Shown: positions 32,976 through 43,820, counted from the first letter of the stretch. The stretch is 64,000 bases of DNA from Myxococcus xanthus (GCF_900106535.1 NZ_FNOH01000016.1:151187-215186); one strand, 5' to 3'. Numbers and translations: made by a program. The notes: generated from the letters alone by a model not told the origin.

Positions 32976-34319
32976 ATGGCCGCCACCTCGCAGAACAAGC
33001 TGCTCCGCGTCGGCGTCATCCAGAACGGCCGCATCGTCGAAGAGCACCACGTCCGCCGCGAAGCGGTCACCATCGGCCACGACGCGAAGAACACCATCGT
33101 CCTGCCCGCCACCGAGGGCCGGCCCGCCCGCTTCGCCCTGCTGGAGAACCAGAACCAGCAGTTCCAGCTCGTCATCGCGCCGGACATGAAGGGCCGCGTC
33201 AACCTGGGCTCGTCCGACGTGGACTTCGAATCCCTGCGCGCGCAGGGCCTGGCCACCCGCCGCGGCGACCTGCACGTCCTTCCCCTGCCGGAGAGCGCTC
33301 GCGGCAAGGTGGAGCTGGGTGACGCCACCCTCTTCTTCCAATTCGTCACGCCGCCGCCCGACGAGGCGAAGCCGGTGCTTCCCACGGACGTCATGGTCAG
33401 CCGGTGGAAGACGATGGACCGCGTCTTCTTCGGCATCCTCGCCGCATCGCTCCTGGTCCACTTCTCCGGCGCCGCCCTCATCATCACCTCGGAGACGCCG
33501 CAGGTGGCCGAGCTGGAGCTGGACGAACTGGATGACCGCTTCGTGCGCGCCATCATCCCCCAGCGCCCGGTGGAGGCCCCCAAGCCCGCGGACACCGGCC
33601 CCGCCGAAGCGCCCAAGAGCGACAAGCCCGATGCCGCGCCCAAGGAGGACACGCCCGCGGAGAACAAGCCCGCGGGGGACGCCGCCCAGCAGCGCCGCGC
33701 GGAGGTGGTGAAGAAGGTCTCCGGCAAGGGCCTTCTGAAGATTCTGGGCTCCAATAGCGGCGGTGGCCAGGGTGCCTTCGCGGACGTGCTCGGCGGCGCC
33801 AGCGGCGGCGGTGACATCGCCGAGGCCCTGGCGGGCGCGGGCGGCGTGGGTGTGGCCCGCGAGGCCTCCGTGGGCGCCTCCGGCGGTCCTCGCGGCGGCG
33901 GCACGGGCACGGTGACGGACATCGGCGCCATTGGCACCCAGGGCGGCGGCAAGGTGGACCTGGGCGACAAGAAGGAGACGGTGGTGAAGGGCCGCGTGCA
34001 GGACGCCACGCCCGAAATCGAAAGCGCCGACGTGGACCGCGACGCGCTGGCCCGCTACGTGCGCGCACGCAAGGCCGCCATCCAGAGCTGCTACGAGAAG
34101 GAGCTCAAGCGGAACCCCAACCTCAAGGGCAAGGTGGTGGTGCGCTTCACCATCAAGACGTCCGGCCGTGCCGGGGACATCGAAATCGAGGAGAACACCC
34201 TGGGCAGCGAGGCGGTGGGCAGCTGCATCCGCACCACCATCCGCAGCTGGGTGTTCCCCTTCAAACCCGACGACGAGACAGCCGTTTCCTACCCCTTCGT
34301 CTTCGCGCCGGCGGGCTAG
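32976..34319 (+). CDS. FHA-like / single-helix / AgmX-PglI domain protein, GltG/NfsG-like
   Basis: 447 residues. Residues 8-130 form an FHA-like β-sandwich in the cytoplasm (RREAVTIGHDAKNTIVL). One membrane helix lies at about 149-171 (FFGILAASLLVHFSGAAL). A TonB-like periplasmic linker and a Gly-rich stretch follow. The last 95 residues are an AgmX/PglI C-terminal domain (ARKAAIQSCYEKELKRNPNL, KGKVVVRFTIKTSGRAGDIE). This is the layout of GltG (PglI) and NfsG, the inner-membrane parts that couple a cytoplasmic signal or motor to periplasmic partners. The FHA-like domain implies recognition of a phosphothreonine protein. It is the fourth gene in D-E-F-G order. Confidence 0.85.
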   Translation: MAATSQNKLLRVGVIQNGRIVEEHHVRREAVTIGHDAKNTIVLPATEGRPARFALLENQNQQFQLVIAPDMKGRVNLGSSDVDFESLRAQGLATRRGDLHVLPLPESARGKVELGDATLFFQFVTPPPDEAKPVLPTDVMVSRWKTMDRVFFGILAASLLVHFSGAALIITSETPQVAELELDELDDRFVRAIIPQRPVEAPKPADTGPAEAPKSDKPDAAPKEDTPAENKPAGDAAQQRRAEVVKKVSGKGLLKILGSNSGGGQGAFADVLGGASGGGDIAEALAGAGGVGVAREASVGASGGPRGGGTGTVTDIGAIGTQGGGKVDLGDKKETVVKGRVQDATPEIESADVDRDALARYVRARKAAIQSCYEKELKRNPNLKGKVVVRFTIKTSGRAGDIEIEENTLGSEAVGSCIRTTIRSWVFPFKPDDETAVSYPFVFAPAG

Positions 34320-34360
34320 GCTCCCGGCCGGGAGCACCCAGCCCGGGCCCCGGGGGGACC

Positions 34361-34807
34361 ATGGAGAAGCTGTCCGTCATCGCCGCATCGCCGCTCTTCG
34401 AGATGCTCTCCTCCGCGGAGCTTGGCCACCTCGCCGAGCTGGCGCGGGCGCGGCACTTCGCGGCCGGGAACGTCATCTTCGAAGAAGGGGATTTGGGCGA
34501 CAGCCTCTTCGTCGTCGTCCGCGGCCAGGTGGAGGTCGCGCGCCGTCAGCCCCAGGGTGGCCTGCATCCGCTCGCGGTGCTGTCCCCACCCGAGTTCTTC
34601 GGGGAGATGGGCCTCATCGACAAGGAATTCCGCTCCGCCACCGTGTGCGCGAAGACGGACGTGGACCTGCTTCAGCTCAGCGCGCAGGACCTCCGCGAGT
34701 TCCGGAGGACACATGGAGATGGGTTCACCTTTATCGTGGTGAATATCGCCAGGAGCCTGTCTGCCCGCCTGCGCGAGGCCAATGTTCGTCTCGCGACGAA
34801 GGACTGA
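34361..34807 (+). CDS. Cyclic-nucleotide-binding domain protein
   Basis: 148 residues, a lone cNMP-binding (CRP-type) β-barrel with no DNA-binding helix-turn-helix. The phosphate-binding cassette reads FFGEMGLIDKEFRSATV, with the Glu and Arg that contact ribose and phosphate in true cAMP/cGMP binders, so it is probably able to bind ligand. A single domain suggests a regulatory subunit that works by protein contact. It lies 41 bp after the FHA/AgmX gene and before the export genes on the same strand, so it may tune this envelope machine. Target unknown. Confidence 0.88.
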   Translation: MEKLSVIAASPLFEMLSSAELGHLAELARARHFAAGNVIFEEGDLGDSLFVVVRGQVEVARRQPQGGLHPLAVLSPPEFFGEMGLIDKEFRSATVCAKTDVDLLQLSAQDLREFRRTHGDGFTFIVVNIARSLSARLREANVRLATKD

Positions 34808-34894
34808 CCCGTCAGTCCTGACCACTTTCATCGCGCTCGTGTTGGTTTGACACCCCCCACCCCTGCCTCTACGCTCTGCGGCATCGTGAGCCGC

Positions 34895-35458
34895 ATGCGC
34901 AACGTCGGAATGCTCGCCGTCCTGGCCGCCGGCATGGCGACGGCACAAAGCCCGTCCCCCGCCGCGCCGCCAGCCCCTCCCGCCGCCACCGCGGCGCTGG
35001 AGAAGGCCAGCGACGTGCCGGACTCGGCGAAGCTGGTGCGCAGCACGCAGGCACTGAGCGGCATGCGCGAGGTGCTGCGCTCGGTGTTGGGGAAGGTGGA
35101 GGAGGCCCGGCGGACCAAGGACGTGGTGAAGCTCAACTGCGCCAACGAGAAGCTCACTCAAATCAAGGGCCTGCTGCGCATCTCCGAGCAGGCGGACGTG
35201 TCCCTCCAGGAGGCGGTGTCCCGCCAGGAGTCCTCGTCCAGCGAGCACGAATTCACCAAGGTGATGATCGCCCGGCAGAAGGTGGGACAGCTCCGCTCGG
35301 AGGCCGAGGAGTGCATTGGCCAGCTCGCCTTCCGCACCGATGAAAATCTCTTCGTGGAGGTGGAGGAGCCCAACAATCTCCCCGGAGGAGACCCCACCCG
35401 TCCCCCCACGCCCGACATCGTCCTGGTGCGCCCACCTCCCGCCAGCCCCGTCCGATAA
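34895..35458 (+). CDS. Conserved secreted helical protein
   Basis: 187 residues from ATG 34895, which starts a signal peptide (MRNVGMLAVLAAGMATAQ). An in-frame GTG at 34886 is an alternative, and the frame upstream to 34847 is not signal-like. The mature part is mostly helical with coiled-coil character (LRSVLGKVEEARRTKDVVKL, SEQADVSLQEAVSRQESSSS), and ends CIGQLAFRTDENLFVEVEEP plus a Pro tail. Conserved Cys in LNCANEKL and EECIGQ may form a disulphide. I do not recognise a family. It precedes the β-barrel gene by 111 bp. Unknown function, probably periplasmic or surface. Confidence 0.75.
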   Translation: MRNVGMLAVLAAGMATAQSPSPAAPPAPPAATAALEKASDVPDSAKLVRSTQALSGMREVLRSVLGKVEEARRTKDVVKLNCANEKLTQIKGLLRISEQADVSLQEAVSRQESSSSEHEFTKVMIARQKVGQLRSEAEECIGQLAFRTDENLFVEVEEPNNLPGGDPTRPPTPDIVLVRPPPASPVR

Positions 35459-35569
35459 CCCCGCCAACAAACGTTCGGTCCGGCCTGACCCGCATGTTAT
35501 GACGCCGCCGGCCGCAAGCACGAAAGGTGAGAGGAAATGCGCCTCACACCTGGGAAGCCCTTCTGAGCC

Positions 35570-37473
<1,904 letters not shown>

Positions 37474-37481
37474 CCTGAGCC

Positions 37482-38303
37482 TCAGCCGCGCGGAGGCTGT
37501 TCGCGCAGCCCGTCCACGAAGCGCTTCGCCTCGGACAGCAGCGCCGGGGCCAGCGCGGGCGCGGAGGCAATCACGTCGCCGCGCAGCACGTCGAAGGGCT
37601 CGCCGGAGATGTGACGGATGACGCCGCCCGCCTCCTCCACCAGCAGCGAGCCCGCGGCGATGTCCCACGGCTTCAAGCCGAACTCGAAGAAGCCGTCGAA
37701 GCGGCCCGCGGCCACGTAGGCCAGGTCCATGGCGGCGCTGCCCGTGCGGCGCATGCCCTGCGCGTGGAGGATGAGGCGGGTGAAGAGGCCCACCGGCCCC
37801 TCCGGGCGTTCGCGCACGTCGTAGGGGAAGCCCGTGCAGAGCAGCGCCCGGTCCAACGAGGACACGGTGCTGGCGCGCAGCGGACGGCCGTTGAGGGTGG
37901 CGCCCTGCCCGCGCGCGGCGGAGAACAGCTCGTCCAGCATCGGGTCATAGACGACGCCAGCCAGCACGCCGCCGGGGCCCTCCACCGCCACGCTGACGCA
38001 GAAGTGCGGCACGCGGTGCGAGTAGTTGGTGGTGCCGTCCAACGGGTCCACCAGCCAGCGCAGGCTGTCGGTGCCCTGCGTGGCGCCGCTCTCCTCCGCG
38101 AGGATGGCGTGGTCGGGGTGGCGCTCGCGGATGAAGGCGAGCAGCGCTTCCTCGGAGGCCTTGTCCGCGTCCGTCACCAGGTCGATGCCACCCTTGAACT
38201 CGATGGTGCGCTCGCCCAGGAACCGGTCCGCGAGGATGCGGCCAGCGAGCCGAGCCCCCTCCTCGGCGGTGCGGCGCAGGCTGTCGGGCGAATCCTGGGA
38301 CAT
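37482..38303 (-). CDS. suhB: Inositol-1-monophosphatase family phosphatase
   Basis: 273 residues. It has the metal and substrate motifs of the family: AEESG, WLVDPLDGTTNYSH and, near the end, KPWDIAAGSLLVEEAGG. This fold removes phosphate from myo-inositol-1-phosphate or related small phosphates, using Mg2+. In bacteria SuhB can also bind RNA polymerase; nothing here decides between roles. It is last in a minus-strand run with the TlpA-like gene 11 bp upstream. Confidence 0.9.
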   Translation of the reverse strand: MSQDSPDSLRRTAEEGARLAGRILADRFLGERTIEFKGGIDLVTDADKASEEALLAFIRERHPDHAILAEESGATQGTDSLRWLVDPLDGTTNYSHRVPHFCVSVAVEGPGGVLAGVVYDPMLDELFSAARGQGATLNGRPLRASTVSSLDRALLCTGFPYDVRERPEGPVGLFTRLILHAQGMRRTGSAAMDLAYVAAGRFDGFFEFGLKPWDIAAGSLLVEEAGGVIRHISGEPFDVLRGDVIASAPALAPALLSEAKRFVDGLREQPPRG

Positions 38304-38314
38304 GACGCTCTCCT

Positions 38315-38872
38315 CTACGGGGTGGGCTCGGCGAGCAGCGCCTCGAGCTCCGTCTGGTACTTCGCGAGGAACTCCTCGGCGAAGCCTTCATGGACGTGGC
38401 GCACCATGCCCTTGCGGTCGATGAAATACGTGGTGGGCATGCCCCGCACCTTGAGGGTGCGCTCGGCCACCTGGGCGTTCTGGTCCAGGAGGATGGGCAG
38501 CGTCACCTTCGTCTCCGCCAGGAAGGCGGGGATGGCGCGCGGGTCCTCGTCGATGTTGAGCGCGTACACCTTCAGGCCCTGGGCTGCGTACTCGTTCGCG
38601 AGGTCCTGGTAGTAGGGAAGCGCGTCCTTGCAGGGCTCGCACCAGGTGGCCCACACGTCGAGCACCACCACGCTGCCCCGGTCCGAGGCGAGGTCATACG
38701 GCTCGCCGCCGGGATAGCGCTTCACCTGGAAGTCCAGCGGCTGCGAGCCCTTGAGCCCGCTGCGCTGCGAAGTCCCCTGCCCCTCTGGCCCCAGAGGCGG
38801 AATGGCGGGAGCGCTCGCACAGCCGGACAGCGCGAGCGCCCCAACGACGACGGCGAATGGCAGGCGCGGCAT
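38315..38872 (-). CDS. TlpA/ResA-like thioredoxin lipoprotein
   Basis: 185 residues from ATG 38872: lipoprotein signal MPRLPFAVVVGALALSGC, then a thioredoxin fold with active site WATWCEPCK and cis-Pro loop RGMPTTYFID. Such proteins reduce disulphides in the periplasm, for example of cytochrome c or envelope proteins. The start lies one base after the mpl stop, so the two are translationally linked. A longer upstream frame inside mpl is ignored. Confidence 0.92.
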   Translation of the reverse strand: MPRLPFAVVVGALALSGCASAPAIPPLGPEGQGTSQRSGLKGSQPLDFQVKRYPGGEPYDLASDRGSVVVLDVWATWCEPCKDALPYYQDLANEYAAQGLKVYALNIDEDPRAIPAFLAETKVTLPILLDQNAQVAERTLKVRGMPTTYFIDRKGMVRHVHEGFAEEFLAKYQTELEALLAEPTP

Positions 38873-38873
38873 G

Positions 38874-40346
38874 TCAGGCTCCCTTCTGCGCCCGGGCCGC
38901 GAGGGCCGCGAGCACCTTGTCGATGAAACCACCAAAGGCCCCGTTGCTCATCACCAGCAGCACGTCGCCGGGACGGGCCTCGCGGGCGGCCAGGTCCACC
39001 AGGGCCTGCACGTCCGTGGAGCCCTCGGCGGGAATGCCCTGGGCCTGGAGGTCGGTGATGAGCTTGCGCACGTCCAGTTCCTCGCCCACGGGCACCTTGT
39101 CGTGGCGCTCGGGCACCTTGAGGCTGGCGCGGGCCGCGCCGGGGAAGGCGTGGGCGTAGTCCTCCTGGTGGATGTTGCGGCGGCTGGTGTTGGAGCGCGG
39201 CTCGAAGATGGCCCACAGCCGCCGCTCCGGGTAGCGGTGGTGGATGGCGGCGATGGTCTCCCGCACCGCCGTCGGGTGGTGCGCGAAGTCGTCAATCACC
39301 AGGACGCCGTCTGGCTCGCCGCGAATCTCCTGCCGGCGCTTCACGCCGCTGAAGGTGGCCAGCCCCTGCGCGATTTCGTCGAAGGTGAGCCCCAGGCCCT
39401 GCGCCGCGGCGATGACGGCCAGCGCGTTCTCCACGTTGTGCGCGCCGCCCATGGGGAGCTGCACCGTGCCCTGCACCTCGCCGCGCGCCACCACGTCGAA
39501 GCGCGCGCCCTCCGGGCCGAAGGACAGGTTGCGCGGCGTGTAGTCCGCGTCCGCGCCCTCCTTCGCCACGTACGTCACCACGCGCCCCGGGCAACCCTCG
39601 CGCGCCAGCTTCACCGCGTTGGGGTAGGCGGCGCAGACGACGAGCTGCCCGTCCTGGGGGATGAGCCGGACGAACTTCTCGAAGGTCGCCTCGTAGTGCG
39701 GCAAGTCGCGGAAGATGTCCGCGTGGTCGAACTCCACGCTGGTGAGGATGGCGGTGCGCGGCCGGTAGTGGAGGAACTTGGAGCCCTTGTCCCAGTACGC
39801 GGTGTCGTACTCGTCGCCCTCGACGACGAAGTGCGGCCCCTTCCCCACGCGGTAGTTGCCCGCGTAGTTCTGCGTGACGCCGCCCACGAGGAAGGACGGG
39901 TCCTTGCCCGCCGCCACCAGTACGTGGGCCATGAGCGAGGACGTCGTCGTCTTCCCGTGGGTGCCGGCCACGACGACGGAGTGCGAGCGGTCCAGGAAGA
40001 GCGAGCCCAGCGCGGCGGGGAAGCTCATCTGCTTGAGGCCGCGCTCGCGCACGGCGGTGGCCTCGGGATTCACGCGGCGGATGACATTGCCGATGATGAC
40101 GAGGTCCGGCTTCGCCGCGTCCAGGTTCTCCGGACGGTACGGCGTGGCGGCGGGGATGCCCCACGTCCGGAGCATGTCGCTCATGGGCGGGTAGACATTC
40201 TCGTCGCTGCCGGTGACGTCGTAGCCGGCGGCCTTGAGCATGCCGGCGAAGGAGCCCATGCCCGTGCCCGCCACGCCCACCAGGTGGATGCGGCGCACGC
40301 TGCCGAGTTCGAGGGTGTCGAGGACGTTTCCGTTGTCGTCAGCCAT
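38874..40346 (-). CDS. mpl: Murein peptide ligase Mpl
   Basis: 490 residues of the Mur ligase family. N-terminal Rossmann-like domain (RIHLVGVAGTGMGSFAGML), ATP site AGTHGKTTTSSLMA, central VEFDHADIF, and C-terminal VLVIDDFAHHPTAV plus FEPRSNTSRR, which is the Mpl pattern rather than MurC. It links recycled L-Ala-γ-D-Glu-meso-DAP tripeptide to UDP-MurNAc in the cytoplasm. ATG 40346 chosen; 17 upstream codons are not conserved-looking. Its start overlaps the stop of the serine hydrolase by 8 bases. With the LD-carboxypeptidase it makes a murein-recycling set. Confidence 0.93.
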   Translation of the reverse strand: MADDNGNVLDTLELGSVRRIHLVGVAGTGMGSFAGMLKAAGYDVTGSDENVYPPMSDMLRTWGIPAATPYRPENLDAAKPDLVIIGNVIRRVNPEATAVRERGLKQMSFPAALGSLFLDRSHSVVVAGTHGKTTTSSLMAHVLVAAGKDPSFLVGGVTQNYAGNYRVGKGPHFVVEGDEYDTAYWDKGSKFLHYRPRTAILTSVEFDHADIFRDLPHYEATFEKFVRLIPQDGQLVVCAAYPNAVKLAREGCPGRVVTYVAKEGADADYTPRNLSFGPEGARFDVVARGEVQGTVQLPMGGAHNVENALAVIAAAQGLGLTFDEIAQGLATFSGVKRRQEIRGEPDGVLVIDDFAHHPTAVRETIAAIHHRYPERRLWAIFEPRSNTSRRNIHQEDYAHAFPGAARASLKVPERHDKVPVGEELDVRKLITDLQAQGIPAEGSTDVQALVDLAAREARPGDVLLVMSNGAFGGFIDKVLAALAARAQKGA

Positions 40347-41520
40347 GGTGTCCCTGCTTCGTTTCAGTGAGCTCGAGCGCCTCCACGACGAAGTCATGGA
40401 AGAGCGGTCGGAAATCCCGGATGCGCGTTTCCTGGCGGCCGTTGGCCACGCGGTTCGTCACCAGCGCCACCACCAGCGAGCGGCGCAGGTCCACCCAGAG
40501 GCTGGTGCCGGTGAAGCCCAGGTGCCCCACCGCGCCCGGCGGGGTGTCGCCAATGTAGTGCCCGGCGCTGGACACGCCCTCGGAGGGCGAATCGAAGCCC
40601 ATGGAGCGGGTGCTGGCCTGCACCTTCGGGTCCGTGGCCAGCGCCCGGTGCCACAGCGGCCCCGGCGCGATGATGGCCCCACCCGCGCAGCCGTCCAGCA
40701 CGGCCTGGCCGAAGCGGGCCACGTCCACGGCGGTGCCGAAGAGGCCCGCGTGACCGGCGACGCCGTCCATCACCCAGGCGTTGTCGTCGTCCACTTCCCC
40801 CAGGCGCGTGGGCTGGGTGGGCACGTCCTTCCACAGCGTCTCCTGCCCCGGAGCGGGCTCGCGCGGGCGGGTGGCGCCGGTGGGCGCGGGCATGGCGTCC
40901 GCGGGGAAGTCGGTGAGGCGGTGGAAGCGGGCGCTGAGGCCCAGGGGCTCGGCGACGTGGCGGGAGAAGAGCGTGTCCAGCGGAGCGCCCGCGGCCCGCG
41001 AGAGGATTTCGCCCAGGAGGATGAAGCCCACGTCGCTGTAGGCGGCGAGCGTCTGGGGCTCGGCGGCGAGCGGCGTGGCGGCGGCGGCCTGGATGACCTC
41101 GTCGCGGACGCGTGCGCGCAGGGCGGAGGGACAGTCCGCGTCCAGCAGCTCGGGGTGCGCGGTGAGCGCCTGCGCGAAGAAGGGCACGAAGGGCGGCAGG
41201 CCGGAGCGGTGGTAGAGCAGGTCCGCCACGGTGACGCCCGCATCGCCCACGGGCGTGCCCGGGAAGTAGCGGGACACCAGCGTCTCCGGCCCCACCTTCC
41301 CTTCCGTCCAGAGGCGGAGGAAGAGGGAGGTGGTGCTGATGACCTTGGTGAGCGACGCCAGGTCGAAGCGCGTGTCGCCGGAGACCTTGCCCGCGACGCC
41401 GCCGAACACCTGGGCGCCCCGGTGCAGCACGACGGCCTGGGCCGAGGGGAAGACGCCCAATTCACAGGCGTCATCGAGGACCTTCTGCAGAATCGCGATG
41501 GGGTGGGTACCGCCACTCAT
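40339..41520 (-). CDS. Beta-lactamase-family serine hydrolase
   Basis: 393 residues. The active-site SxxK is in FDLASLTKVISTT, the second motif is YSDVGF (Y-x-x form), and a late HLGFTGTSLWVD replaces KTG. This is the class C-like/DD-peptidase fold. No signal peptide is present at the chosen start, so a cytoplasmic esterase or murein-fragment hydrolase is possible. It is co-transcribed between the LD-carboxypeptidase (4-base overlap) and mpl (8-base overlap), which supports a role in handling muropeptides. Substrate not determinable. Confidence 0.88.
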   Translation of the reverse strand: MSGGTHPIAILQKVLDDACELGVFPSAQAVVLHRGAQVFGGVAGKVSGDTRFDLASLTKVISTTSLFLRLWTEGKVGPETLVSRYFPGTPVGDAGVTVADLLYHRSGLPPFVPFFAQALTAHPELLDADCPSALRARVRDEVIQAAAATPLAAEPQTLAAYSDVGFILLGEILSRAAGAPLDTLFSRHVAEPLGLSARFHRLTDFPADAMPAPTGATRPREPAPGQETLWKDVPTQPTRLGEVDDDNAWVMDGVAGHAGLFGTAVDVARFGQAVLDGCAGGAIIAPGPLWHRALATDPKVQASTRSMGFDSPSEGVSSAGHYIGDTPPGAVGHLGFTGTSLWVDLRRSLVVALVTNRVANGRQETRIRDFRPLFHDFVVEALELTETKQGHHG

Positions 41521-42428
41521 GCCCGCACGGCTCCTTCGAGGAAGGTGAGGCGCGCGGCGTCCGCGTCCAGGCGGACCTGGGTGCCGAGCGCCACGGGGTA
41601 GTTGATGTCACCGTGGCCGATGGGGAAGCCCGCCGCGCAGGGGAGGCCCGCCTCGCGCGCGAGCTCACGGAGCACGTCGGCGCTGGAGTAGTCCGCGCCC
41701 TTCTCCTCGCACCCGGTGAAGTCGCCCAGGACGATGCCTCGCACGTGGGAGAAGACGCCCGCCAGGCGCAGGTGGGTCCACATGCGGTCGATGCGGTAGG
41801 GACGCTCGGTGACGTCCTCCAGCAGCAGCACCGCGCCGTCGAGCGGCGGCATGTACGAGGTGCCGATGAGGCGCGACAGCACGGACAGGTTGCCGCCCAC
41901 GAGGTGCCCCTCCGCCATGCCGGGCACGTAGGTGGCAGAGCCCGTCAGCGGGGGCGGCGCCTCGGGGGACTCGAGGAGTCGGAACAGGTACTCGCGCACC
42001 GCGGGAGGCTGCCGGCCGAGCTGCGTGAGGACGGGCCCGTGGAAGGAGACGCGCCCCAGCGCCTGGAGCGCCCCATGCACGGAGGTGAGGTCGGAGAAGC
42101 CGATGAAGGCCGCGTGCGAGGCGTCCGCGAAGGGAAGGTCCGGCAGGAGCCGGGCGCTGCCGTAGCCACCGCGGGCGCTGAAGATGGCGCGGGCGTCCCG
42201 GTCCAGCAGGGCGCGCGACAGCTCCCCGCCCCGGCGCGCGTCATCCCCCGCGAGGTAGCGGTGGGCAGCGAAGATGTCGGGGCCGTGGACGGGGCTGTAG
42301 CGCTCCGCGATGACGGCCAGGCCGGCCTCGAAGCTCGGGCGGTCGAAGGGCCCGGAGGGGGCGACGACATGCACGGCGTCGCGAGGACGGAGCGGAAGGG
42401 GCTTGAGCCAGCGCACGGGGCGATTCAT
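41517..42428 (-). CDS. LD-carboxypeptidase (S66 / LdcA family)
   Basis: 303 residues from ATG 42428. S66 features: VVAPSGPFDRPSFEAG at the start, ARGGYGSARLLP with the nucleophile region, FIGFSDLTSVHGAL, and a catalytic Glu/His late (GFPIGHGDINYPVALG). LdcA removes the terminal D-Ala from murein tetrapeptide in the cytoplasm, giving the tripeptide used by Mpl, encoded two genes downstream. Its stop overlaps the next start (ATGA). It may alternatively belong to the MccF self-immunity branch. Confidence 0.9.
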   Translation of the reverse strand: MNRPVRWLKPLPLRPRDAVHVVAPSGPFDRPSFEAGLAVIAERYSPVHGPDIFAAHRYLAGDDARRGGELSRALLDRDARAIFSARGGYGSARLLPDLPFADASHAAFIGFSDLTSVHGALQALGRVSFHGPVLTQLGRQPPAVREYLFRLLESPEAPPPLTGSATYVPGMAEGHLVGGNLSVLSRLIGTSYMPPLDGAVLLLEDVTERPYRIDRMWTHLRLAGVFSHVRGIVLGDFTGCEEKGADYSSADVLRELAREAGLPCAAGFPIGHGDINYPVALGTQVRLDADAARLTFLEGAVRA

Positions 42429-42536
42429 AGCACCCGGGGCCCGAGGGGCACGGTGATTCGAGGCCCGGGCGGGCGAAGCGTTGAGTTCCCCCGTCCGTCG
42501 GGACACGGACACTGCGACCGCCTGTCGCCCCTGCCC

Positions 42537-43820
42537 CTACCCTGCCGTCCGCTCCAGGACCGCCGCGAAGAAGGCGTCCGTGCCATGCCGGTGGGGCGCG
42601 ACGAAGAGGAATCCGTCGCGGAGACACGCGTCGGAAAGCCACCCCGCCCCGGGCCGCACGAGGCGGAAGTCCGGGCGCGAAGCCAGGAAGGCGGCGACGA
42701 CGTCCTCATTCTCCGCGCGGTTGACGGTGCAGGTGGCGTAAACGAGCCGCCCGCCGGGCCGCACCAGGCGTGCCCCACGCTGGAGAATGTCCTGCTGGAG
42801 CGCCGGAAACCGGGTGAGCACCTCCGGCTGGATGCGGAAGCGCTGGTCGGGGCCCCGGCGCAGGGAGCCCAGCTCCGAGCACGGCGCGTCCACGAGCACC
42901 CGGTCCGCGTCCAGGCTTTCGGGAAGGCTCCGGAGCACCTGGACTCGGGTGAGGTGGGCCCGGGAGGAGCGCTGGAGGAGCCGGTCGAGCCGCTCGGGGT
43001 CCGGGTCATAGGCCAGGAGCCGCCCCGAGTCCTTCATGTCCGCGCCCAGTTGGAGCGTCTTGCCGCCCGCGCCGGCACAGAGGTCCAGCACCGTCTCCCC
43101 GGGCCGGGCCTCCACGAGGAGCCCCAGGAGCTGGCTGCCCTCGTCCTGGACTTCGAACAGCCCCTCCTGGAGGGAACGGAGCCCATAGAGGTTGGGCCGG
43201 GGACCCTCGATATGGAGCGCCAGCGGGCTCCAGGGCCCCGGGCGCGTCTCGACGCCCTCGGAGCGAAGCCGCTCGGCAAGGGCCTCCCGCGAGGTGCGCA
43301 GGACGTTGGCCCGGAGGGTGATGGGCCCGGGGACGTTCAGGTGGGCGCAGAAGTCGTCGGCCTCGGGACCGAACTCCCGGGCGAAATGGTCGGCGAGCCA
43401 GTCCGGCAGGGAGGCGCGGAGCGCGAGCGTGGGGGGCGGCGCCGAAACCAACGGGGGCGGCGCCCCATCCCCGAGCCCGGCGAGGGCGGCGGACTCCACA
43501 GCCGGGACGCCCGCGAGGCCGTGCATCAGGGCATGGAGCAGGAAGAGAGGAGCGGCATCCTCGCGGCCCAGGAGGAACCCGAGGCGGCGCCGCCAGAGCC
43601 CGACGTTGAAGACGGCCTCCTTGAGGGCCAGGCGCTGCTCTCGGGTCAGGGAGCGACGGTCGCGGAGAGTACGGTCGAGCACCCGCTCAGCGGCGGAGCC
43701 GGCGAGCACCTGGGCGATGGCATCGGCCGCCACGGGGCCCAGGCCGGCGAGTGCGGACCAGGGCTGGAGGTGAAGCCGGGAGAGCGGATCAAAAGGGACT
43801 GTTGACAGAGCGGGCACCAT
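42537..43820 (-). CDS. rsmB: RsmB-like 16S rRNA m5C methyltransferase
   Basis: 427 residues. The N-terminal third resembles the NusB-like domain of RsmB (LTREQRLALKEAVFNVGLW). The methyltransferase core has VLDLCAGAGGKTLQLGA for S-adenosylmethionine, VDAPCSELGSLRR with the motif IV Cys, and YATCTVNRAENED with the catalytic motif VI Cys. These two Cys define RNA m5C enzymes. The likely target is 16S rRNA C967, though family members vary. It is divergent from tRNA-Asn; the tRNA promoter overlaps its first codons. Confidence 0.88.
   Translation of the reverse strand: MVPALSTVPFDPLSRLHLQPWSALAGLGPVAADAIAQVLAGSAAERVLDRTLRDRRSLTREQRLALKEAVFNVGLWRRRLGFLLGREDAAPLFLLHALMHGLAGVPAVESAALAGLGDGAPPPLVSAPPPTLALRASLPDWLADHFAREFGPEADDFCAHLNVPGPITLRANVLRTSREALAERLRSEGVETRPGPWSPLALHIEGPRPNLYGLRSLQEGLFEVQDEGSQLLGLLVEARPGETVLDLCAGAGGKTLQLGADMKDSGRLLAYDPDPERLDRLLQRSSRAHLTRVQVLRSLPESLDADRVLVDAPCSELGSLRRGPDQRFRIQPEVLTRFPALQQDILQRGARLVRPGGRLVYATCTVNRAENEDVVAAFLASRPDFRLVRPGAGWLSDACLRDGFLFVAPHRHGTDAFFAAVLERTAG

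Noticed and set aside
34801..34818. GGACTGA-CCCG-TCAGTCC hairpin over the stop of the cNMP-binding gene
   Set aside because: Short 7-bp stem with no T run; not enough for a terminator call.
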